A stretch of DNA of 64,000 bases from Mermis nigrescens (lineage: Eukaryota > Nematoda > Enoplea > Mermithida > Mermithidae). Positions 56,342 through 64,000 of the stretch are shown here, one piece after another. A program made the position numbers and the translations under genes. The stretch lies in assembly GCA_036768485.1 (NCBI GenBank), contig JAVLUZ010000343.1, forward strand, positions 1 to 64,000. The letters are read 5' to 3'. The notes under the pieces were generated by a model, which was given only the letters and a program-made list of their open reading frames with translations, was not told where the DNA came from and did not search any database. The first letter of the stretch is position 1. Each line of letters opens with the position of its first letter.

Positions 56342-56489
56342 CAGGCACGTAGCTGGCCGTCCTGTTTTGGGGACCAACACCAATTTGGGGGGACTAAGAA
56401 CAAAGGGCCAAAAATAGCACAAAATAACGTTTAAAAAGCCCGATTTTTTAATTTTCGGGTCGGACCCCCTCCCCAGAGATACGTGCCTG
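56342..56489 (-). mobile_element. Family H hAT MITE, 7/8 TSD, BRCC36 intron 2
   Basis: 148 bp. The left end is CAGGCACGTAGCTGGCC and the complement of the right end is CAGGCACGTATCTC. Flanks TATGTATG (56334-56341) and TGTGTATG (56490-56497) match at 7 of 8. It is inverted relative to the copy at 55630. Confidence 0.83.
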
Positions 56490-56503
56490 TGTGTATGCCG
56501 TAT

Positions 56504-56625
56504 CAGTGTTTTTTGTACAAGGTCCGTTTGTACATGTACAAAGATGGTCCCTAAAAGTCTCGTTTATTTTTGTACGTGCAAATTGTTGCGTACTACAATA
56601 TGGTATAGTAGCGATTTTGATCCCA
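56504..56625 (+). mobile_element. Family C hAT MITE, left third only
   Basis: CAGTGTTTTTTGTACAAGG, the GTACATGTACAAAGATGG word and ATATGGTATAGTAGCGATTT, then unrelated sequence. The right end is lost. Confidence 0.75.
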
Positions 56626-57611
56626 TAATTTTATTTTTAGTAACATTTTTGATGATTTAACCCATCCTGACTCCTAGAATTTTCTTGCTGCACGTGTATG
56701 GTTTGGGGGTTTCACCCCCTCGGAAAATTTTTACCCTCCCCCAGAATTTGCGATTTTTCACTAATTCCGAAAAACAATTCGTAGTAAAGGTGCTATTTTA
56801 AGCATTTTTAGCTGTCTAACTGCTCAAAAATATCAAATTTAGTTTCGTCCACCCCCCTTTCCAGAATTCGCATGCTATATATACATGTCTGGTCAATGTC
56901 TCCACGCCCCTGCATAATGGTTCATGCAACTCGACTTCGAATGATGTTTCAAGAGTTGTTGTAAAGTGCGGTTTTTTAGCACCACGCTAATAAAAGTTCT
57001 CCTGTGCTATTGAAAATTCTGGCCATTAGCACGACGTGCTAATGGGTATGGTACGAAGATTTTTTTGGTAAAAGTGTAATAATTTTAACGCTTTTTAACT
57101 TATGTTTTAGCAAAAATTCCAAAAAATTTTCAGAGTTTCGCGCCGGGTGCCACACTTACTGTTTATTTAGCCTCAATCGCGCGATTCCAACACTTCACCA
57201 TCAATGTAATTACAATCTAAAAGATTTAGCATTCATCTCGCCTATTTGTGTAACGATTTCTAGCACATAATTACTTTGTGACAATTTTGCACTGTTTTAT
57301 GTTGCTTGGAGACAAAATTAGCTTTATGTTCATTTTATTATTCAATTTATAAGCGCAGTGACGTCTGTCTTTATATCAAATGGTATATGACGACCACGGC
57401 TGGTCAATGGGGTTCAGCCCGGTTCCAGCCCGGTATCACCTGAAGGCCACTCGGTATCACCTGGGAAGATCGCGAGTATCACCTGAATTTTTTGTTGAAA
57501 AACGAAGATAAACTCAGCAAAAATCAATGTACATACAAGTACAAAAACATGTAAATAGATTATTTAGACATTAGTTCAATCAGTCATCGGACCAGTCAAT
57601 CAGCCGACCAA

Positions 57612-58984
57612 GTAACAGTCCAACCAACCAACCAACCGACTATTTGGCTAACCCACCAACTGACCAACCAAAAACAACCAACTCACCGGCCAACCAACTA
57701 ACCAAAACTCAGGCCAACCAACTAACCAACCGGCCAACCAAATGGCCGACTAACCAATCAATCAGCCAACCAAGGAACTAACCAACCAACCAACCAACTG
57801 ACCAAGCCAAAGCAAGCAACCAACAACTAAATCAGCTGGCCATCCAACCAAGCCGGCGAAAAACCGGCCAACCAACTGGCCGACTAACCAATCAATCAGC
57901 CAACCAAGGAACTCATACCAACTGGCAAACCAATCAGCTAACTAGCTGGCCATCCAACCAAGCCAGCAAAAAACCGGCCAACCAACCATTTAACTAGTCA
58001 ACCAACCAATTAGCCAACCAACCAGCAACCAACCAACCAGCCAACCAAACAACCAACCGGCCAACCAACAAACCAACCAACCGGCCAACCAACCATTTAA
58101 GTAGCCAACCAACCAATCAAGCAACCAACTAATCAACCAACCGACCAACCAGCCAACCGGCCAACCAAACAACCAACTAGATACCCAATCAGTTAACCAA
58201 CCAATCAATTGGCCAACCAAGCAACCAACCAACACACCACTAACCAATCAACCAACTAACGAGCCAATCAACCAACTTACTGGCCAATCAACCAGCCGGC
58301 CAACAGAGCAACTAACTAGTCAATCAACCAACCAGCCGACCGACCCGAACCAACCAAGCCAGCCAACCAACCAACCAGCCAACCAACCAATTAACTAGCC
58401 AACCCACCGGCCAACCGACCAACCAACTAGCCAATCAACCAATCAAACAGCCAACCAACCGGCTAGCCAACTATCCAACCAAATAACCAACGAACCAACT
58501 GACTGGACAACCAGCTAACCAAACAACCAACTAAACAACCAATCTATCAAATGGCCAACCAAACAACAAAACAATGGGCCAATCAACCAACCAACTAGCC
58601 AATTAAACAACTAACCGGCCAACCAACCACCCAACCAAACTGCTCAAACAACTATCTGGCCAACCAACCAATTATCCAATCAATGCTTAACTGACCGATC
58701 AACCAACTCACAAACCAACCACTCAGCCGATGAACGAACTAACCAGACAGTCTGCTGATTAACTGACAAGCCAACCCATTTAATGACCAACCGACCAAAT
58801 GACGAAACATCAGATCAACCAACCATCTAACCGACCAATCAACCAGCTATCCAGCCAACAAATCAACCAGTCAATCAATCAATCAGTTAACCATCAAACC
58901 AATCTATCAATCAACCAACCAAGCAACCGATCGATCATTTAATCAATCAACCAGCCAACTGACGAACCAACCACTCAACCATTC
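57612..58984 (-). repeat. (CCAA)n array, opposite orientation to the 47.4-kb array
   Basis: About 1.37 kb of CCAA/ACCAACC units with interspersed GGCCAACC, CATTTAA and AACTAGCC phrases. It reads as the complement of the TTGG array. Its right flank, like the left flank of the TTGG array, is a mini-hairpin array. Confidence 0.92.
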
Positions 58985-59033
58985 ATTCTTAAAATTTTTC
59001 CCGACTTTTCAGCTAAAAAGCTTCACATGTTTT

Positions 59034-60990
59034 CGACGTTTAACAGCGTAAAAATACTAAAATTTACGGCGCTTGGCGCCATTTATTTAAAAAACCCACC
59101 TTTAGCCTATTTCAGTTTTCGATAGATGAAATTTTTCGGCAAATAAAATTATCTGCATTTTTATCATACAAAAAGGTGCAAAATCGAGCGCAAAAGTATA
59201 TAAATATCAAAATTTTTCGGCGCTTCGCGCCAGATAGCTATTTCAGCATACTTTTATTCTATTTTCATTTCATGTATAACATTTAAAAATCTTCGACGCT
59301 ACGCATCAAACGCTACAAATACGGGAAGCCGAGCAGTAATTCAAGCTTCTAAACGTCCTTCCGCCAGAAATTCACGAATTTTCCGGCACTTCGCGCTGGA
59401 TTTCCACTGAATTCAACGAAATTTAATAATTTTTTTCGCACAAAATTGTCAAAAACTTTAAAAATTTTCGAAGAAATGTTGTGCTTAAATCGATTTCAAA
59501 CGAAAGTAGACGACGTGAAACGCTGAAAAAACGCCAGTCCGCACGTGAAGGTCCTACATTATTTGTCAATAAAAAAGTCCGCAAAATCTACTTGAAAATG
59601 GTAAAAATATCAAAATATTTCATTAGCTATTCTGTATTTTTATCTTTGGAAACCTATAAATTGAAAGACTTCGGAGACCGTCTTTGCATTTGAACAAAGG
59701 GACCTTGTATAAAAACACTGGACAAAGGCATGTCAATCGTTGCAGGTGTCAGGGCATATGATCCGCTACTACTGAAGCTGGCATTTAAGACTGAAGTCAA
59801 ACATTGATTTAACATAATTTCTACATTTCTTATCTTTAGAAATGTGTCAAATTGAGCTTCATAAAAACGCCCACTTTGTGCCAGATATAATTGCTGCATA
59901 GCTTATATTTGTAAACCTGCAAAAGTGAGCATAAAAGAATAAATATATCGAAAATTTCCAGCACTTCGCGCCGGATTTAATTTCTATTGCATACATTCAG
60001 AAAGCTGCGAAATTGAGCTCAAAAGGATAACAACATCGGAAATTTCCGGCGCTTCCCGCAAAGTATAATTACTGTATTGCTGTTTAGAAAGTTGCAAAAT
60101 TCAGATAAAAGGATAAAACTCTCGAAAATTTTCGGCGCTTCGCGCCGAGGCAAAATTACTGGATTGTTTACATCCAGAAACCTGAAAATTTGAGTTTAAA
60201 AAGATAAAAATGTAGAAATGTTCTGGCGCTTCGCGCCGAATATGATTTAAGCACTCTCTCTATTAAGAAGGCTTCGAAATTCAGCCTGAGATCAGAGCGT
60301 CAAAAGTTTTTCGCAAATTTTATAATACGCCCGTTTTTGCACTGTTTGTCTTCAAAGGCTGCAAAATTGAGTTTAAAAGAGTAAAAATGCTAAAAAATTT
60401 CACGAATCACAAATCAATTTTTTTGAATATAGTCATTCGCCATTATATGGAGCTCGTCGACAGACGTTTAGTCGAATACGTTTTTGTACTAGGTTAAAGT
60501 TTTACAGCTGGCGCAAAATTTCAGAGGACAAAAATCTAAATACCAGTATTTCGTCTTTCTCTTATCAACCCTATATGCCTCAAAATTAAGTCGAATGTGA
60601 TGGAAATGCCATAATTTCCCATTAATAATGCCAACGTCACTAATTTATTCATAAGTCTGTTTCTATAAATTCCTGAAATTGAGCTGAAATGGGAAATTAT
60701 CAACATTTCTGCTAGATTAAATATTTTTATTTCCCGTTTCGCATGAAAGGAGCAGTTACAAACCTGAGAGAAGTTTAAGGATGATTAAGGCTGCCAATTT
60801 TGTGGCGATAACGGTAATAAGTTTCAGTACTGCTTGTATACTCGTATCTTTGAAAAGCGATCATATTGAGCTTAAGAGGATAGAAGGTCAAGATTATTTG
60901 GCGCTTCGTGCCAGATGTAATGTTTAATAATGTTTTAAAAGTAAAAAGGCCAAAATTTTCGCGCACTATTTGGCAGATATAATAAATTAT
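59034..60990 (-). repeat. Mini-hairpin array with partial ~88-bp periodicity
   Basis: GGCGCTTCGCGCC-type motifs at about 59068, 59219, 59386, 59960, 60048, 60134, 60225 and 60900. The four from 59960 to 60225 are spaced 86-91 bp and share the surrounding phrases GAAATTGAGCTCAAAAGGATAA and CGAAAATTTC, so they are tandem units. Orientation is opposite to the 42.7-47.0 kb copies. Confidence 0.75.
59665..59720 (-). mobile_element. Family C end fragment
   Basis: GACCGTCTTTGCATTTG, AACAAAGGGACCTTGTAT and the terminal AAAAACACTG are a reversed family C left end. No partner end or TSD. Confidence 0.65.
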
Positions 60991-61626
60991 TTCATTCTTT
61001 ATTTGTAAAAAGGCTGCTTAATTGGACTTATGTAAAGTATAGGGTAGAAATTTTGCATAATGAGTTAAATTTTTTGCGTTGTCTTCTCCTTAAAAATCTG
61101 TGAAATTGAGCTGAGGATGATAAAAAGGCCAAAAAAATTTCAAGAGGTGAGCACTCTGAAAACTATAGTTGTAAACAATTAGTGTAGTGACTGATGATGC
61201 TAAATGCGAGTAAATTAAGACGGATAAAACAAACGCGATGCATACAGATATGCAGGACGTTTCGAAAAAGTTATGAGATAACATATTCCAAAACAACCTT
61301 TTTTCGAACCATCAACCAACCACAATTTTTGGCCGCCGGTATCATCTGGAACACCGGCCTTTGTCCAGGTATGATGACGACCGCATTATCATTCCTGATT
61401 TTGTAGTAGGCACTAAGGTGTCAGTTTATAAGTTAATTGAGCATTAGGGAAGCCAATTTATTGTGATTTAGCATGAATTTCTCGGTTTATTCAAATTAGG
61501 AAAAAACATTGATCTGCAGAATATCATGGCGTTCTTGAACAGCTATGTAAATCCAAAAACAAAGGCACACGCATTACTGACACTATATGTAGGTACGTTT
61601 ATACAGGTAAAAAATTGGAAATGCCA

Positions 61627-61782
61627 CAGGCACGTATTTCTGGGGAATGGGGTTCGGACCCTCCAAATATAGAAAAATCGGGAAAACTTTTTAAACGTTA
61701 TTTTTGGGCTATTCTCGGGCTTAGTCCCCCCGAAAATTGGTGTTGGTCCCCCCCCAAAATAGGACGGCCAGCTACGTGCCTG
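61627..61782 (+). mobile_element. Family H MITE, no TSD
   Basis: The left end is CAGGCACGTATTTC and the complement of the right end is CAGGCACGTAGCTGG, with the same AACGTTATTTTTGGGCTAT core as the copy at 55630. The flanks do not match. Confidence 0.75.
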
Positions 61783-61909
61783 CTATTTCATACTATTGCA
61801 AAAATTTTCATTAGCACTAGTGCTAATGGGGGTCGTGCTAAAAAAACGCTGTTGTAAAGTGCAAAGTGTTGTAAAGTGTTAAGGTGTAAAGTCTTGTAAT
61901 GAATTGCAG

Positions 61910-62112
61910 CAGAAATGGGGCTACCATTCTTACGTGTCGTGGGTTGGTACCACAGTCATCCGCACATCACGGTGTTCCCCTCAGAGGTCGATCTGCGCAC
62001 TCAGGAACAGTATCAAATGGGCGTTGATCCCCTCTGGATCGGTCTTATATTCGGAGTGTATCATAATGACGAAGCCAGTCGCACGCATCATTTTCAGCAC
62101 ATTGCTTTTCAG
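61910..62112 (+). CDS. BRCC3: BRCC36 exon 3 with the JAMM catalytic motif
   Basis: The acceptor is ATGAATTGCAG; a second AG three bases on would remove one residue. The exon encodes RVVGWYHSHPHITVFPSEVD, with the complete JAMM signature H-x-H-x7-S-x2-D for zinc binding and catalysis. After that come RTQEQYQM, WIGLIFGVYHND and FQHIAFQ. It ends in phase 0 at CAG then GTAAAT. Later exons (the C-terminal MPN part and coiled coil) are not in the window, so the gene is partial at 177 codons. The acceptor lies only about 50 bp after the repeat flanking a 4.9-kb transposon. Confidence 0.93.
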
Positions 62113-63723
62113 GTAAATTTAAGGTTTACTTTCTTGCTCGTTCAAGGCATTTAAACTTCCCATTCGACAATATTTTGGACGTGTTATTTAACGCTGTAAA
62201 TTAGGTTAGAACTTTACATTGTAACTTTTATAGTTGGAAAATTCAATTTTAAGGACCGGTTTGTAATTTCTTATTTTTATGTGAAGGCCCTTACTTGCGT
62301 ATGAAAGCTGAATTCAAAAAAACGACTCGCTTGCATTTTTTATCACATTCCCGAAAAAGATGTGTTATCTGCCCCGAGGCTGCACCTCTTTCGATTCTTA
62401 TTCGATACGGTACGGTTTGCAGTCATGCTTGTAATGCTTTTTGTTGACTGCAAACAATTCGTGCGCTACTCATCGCATAATCTTTGAAATAGAAAATAAT
62501 TTTATAATCATTTTTATAATACCGAATAAATTTATAAAAAGTAGGTTTAGAAGTTATTTAAATAGTTTGTTCGGTTTAATATAAGTTACGGTTTTTTCGT
62601 TCTTCAAATTAGCACTCATTGGATAAAACTTATTACAACTTACTTGCAGCGTTTTTCTGTACGAATAGTAGCTTTGAAACGTACATGAAGGTCCCGGAAA
62701 ATTTCAAAATGTTCGGAAAGTACATATAAATGCATGTTAATATAAGTTGCGAATCCAAGATTTTTGTATCGGGCGGTACCCCAACCTCCCCCGCTCTCCC
62801 CCAAATAGCCAAAAACTGATCTAAATATTTTTGTTTCAATTGTTTTGTTTTATAGTTTGTTTTTGTTTAAAGAAACAATTGTTTTAAAATTATTTTTTAA
62901 CAAAAAACAAATAATTTTGTTCACCATTTCACATTATCTACTTTTATTCCGAATAATTTCTGCTGCAATGCTCATTACTATTGCAAAAATATGGCTTTAA
63001 GGCCACTACTATAGTGAGTATATGTAATTAGATGCATTATCCTGTGCTACGCGCCCGAAAAAATATGAGAACTTATGATGAGAGGTAGTCAAAACTCATT
63101 GCGAACTACATATCCATTCTTTCACCTCGCCAACTATATTAAGTCATTGAGGAGGGAACGCCCCTCCTCTAAAAATTCGCACCTGATTAATACAACAAGA
63201 AAATAATATTTAAAAACAAATAAATAATAAATCTTATCAAACAACAAATAATAGATATTCGAAAATAATATTGAATAATTAGAGATAGGAAATGCGTAAT
63301 AAAAATGTGAATTATTAAAATATTAGAGAATAAACGATAAAAACAATTAGGCGTAAAAATTTTAGTTTCTCTTCTAAAATCAGTCTAGACGATTGTAAAG
63401 GCGATTTTTGGCAATTCCCCCCCAGAATTTTCTTGCTGCCCATGTATGGCCCTGACCTGACCTATGTAAAATAATCTACATATAGTACTACTTTTTTGCG
63501 TAAAATGATAATTTTTTGGTCGTACACCTAATATGCTCAATTTCACGAAATTTTCCGAAATCAATCATGCGCTGTCTTGAATGCTTATCGCAAGAGTAGC
63601 AGTTTTGACTTGGAAAACATTTATGCTCGGAAGTCGAAAATTACCGATTTTTGTAGCGTAATAGAGCTGAAAGACGTGACTAATTGTAAATTATAAGTTC
63701 ACAATCGCTAAGAGGATGATAAG
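62113..63723. other. BRCC36 intron 3 (partial), no further exon seen
   Basis: I looked for the next conserved BRCC36 block in all frames and did not find it. A family A end fragment (CCCCCAGAATTTTCTTGCTGCCC) lies at about 63418-63445. AT-rich tracts fill 62850-63350. Confidence 0.5.
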
Positions 63724-63979
63724 CACACCTTGGCGTGGGGGGTTTGGAGGGTATGCACCCCCCGAGAAACCAAAATACCCCCAGAAACCAAAGTACCCTT
63801 TCCCCAGAATTCAATTTTTGGAATTTTTTTGTTTTTTTCGCAATTTTTTGATGCCAATGGATAGTGCTCGATGAGAAGCGTTGAAAATGGTGTTTTTCGC
63901 CATACTACCATTTTTAAGGCTATTTTTTGACCTTTGAAAAATATTGACCTCCCCGGAATTTCGGTGCCGCCCACATATG
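63724..63979 (-). mobile_element. Family A MITE, full length, degraded TSD
   Basis: 256 bp from CACACCTTGGCGTGG to GTGCCGCCCACATATG with all family blocks. The flanks ATGATAAG and ATGTCAAG match at 6 of 8. Confidence 0.78.
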
Positions 63980-64000
63980 ATGTCAAGTCTAAGGGCTGTG

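Larger units (their letters stand above)
56970..61849 (+). mobile_element. 4.9-kb DNA element in BRCC36 intron 2 with 13-bp flanking repeat
   Basis: The left end is GGTTTTTTAGCACCACG and the complement of the right end is GCGTTTTTTTAGCACGAC. The flanks TGTTGTAAAGTGC are identical over 13 bp at 56957-56969 and 61850-61862. Near each end is a palindrome made of CATTAGCAC/GTGCTAATG arms (57023-57045 and 61809-61828). The body carries a 1.4-kb CCAA array and the reversed mini-hairpin array, but no transposase that I recognise. The superfamily is uncertain; Mutator-like elements make 9-11-bp TSDs. Confidence 0.72.

Overview
This is animal genomic DNA: AT-rich, intron-containing and saturated with transposable elements. 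Three spliced exons near the right end encode BRCC36, a JAMM-type deubiquitinase found in animals and plants. The abundant CR1/L2-type non-LTR retrotransposons with a PHD-finger ORF1 point to an invertebrate metazoan. The phylum cannot be fixed from this sequence. A few TTAGGC-like words (the nematode telomere hexamer) occur, but only as dispersed fragments and as weak evidence.

Layout. 1-1000 holds old repeat debris. 1003-3600 is a 2.6-kb hAT-type element with a perfect 8-bp target-site duplication (TSD). 5.4-14.8 kb carries four exons of one unrecognised minus-strand host gene. Their splice sites and phases agree across all three introns, and the introns hold small hAT-like MITEs. 18.6-32.9 kb is one 14.25-kb unit bounded by hAT-type ends and a perfect 8-bp TSD (ATTTGGCC); it is filled with nested, broken non-LTR retrotransposons. 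After about 690 bp of spacer, 33.6-49.16 kb is a second giant hAT-bounded unit (15.56 kb, TSD ATTCTGTG). It contains more retrotransposons, a deleted hAT transposase (BED finger joined to the hATC domain), further hAT elements nested up to three deep, and a 1.2-kb TTGG array. 49.2-54.3 kb is mostly degenerate repeats. 54.36-62.11 kb contains exons 1-3 of BRCC36 on the plus strand; later exons lie beyond the window. Its intron 2 is swollen by four small MITEs, a MITE fragment and a 4.9-kb element that carries a 1.4-kb CCAA array.

How the parts relate. Several DNA-transposon families have different termini but the same architecture: short YAGNG-like terminal inverted repeats, 8-bp TSDs, and just inside the ends an array of one short family-specific word (CCGAGG, TGTCCGG, ACCCGGGTA, a GTACAAAG palindrome, GTGCTAATG). 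Across these otherwise unrelated families, and elsewhere, one motif recurs about 45 times: GGCGCGAAGCGCC or its complement. Its centre is d(GCGAAGC), known as an exceptionally stable DNA mini-hairpin. This shared module is the most unusual signal in the window.

All calls were made by eye from the sequence. TSD matches, splice phases and motifs were checked base by base. Identities, copy numbers in the genome and expression could not be computed.
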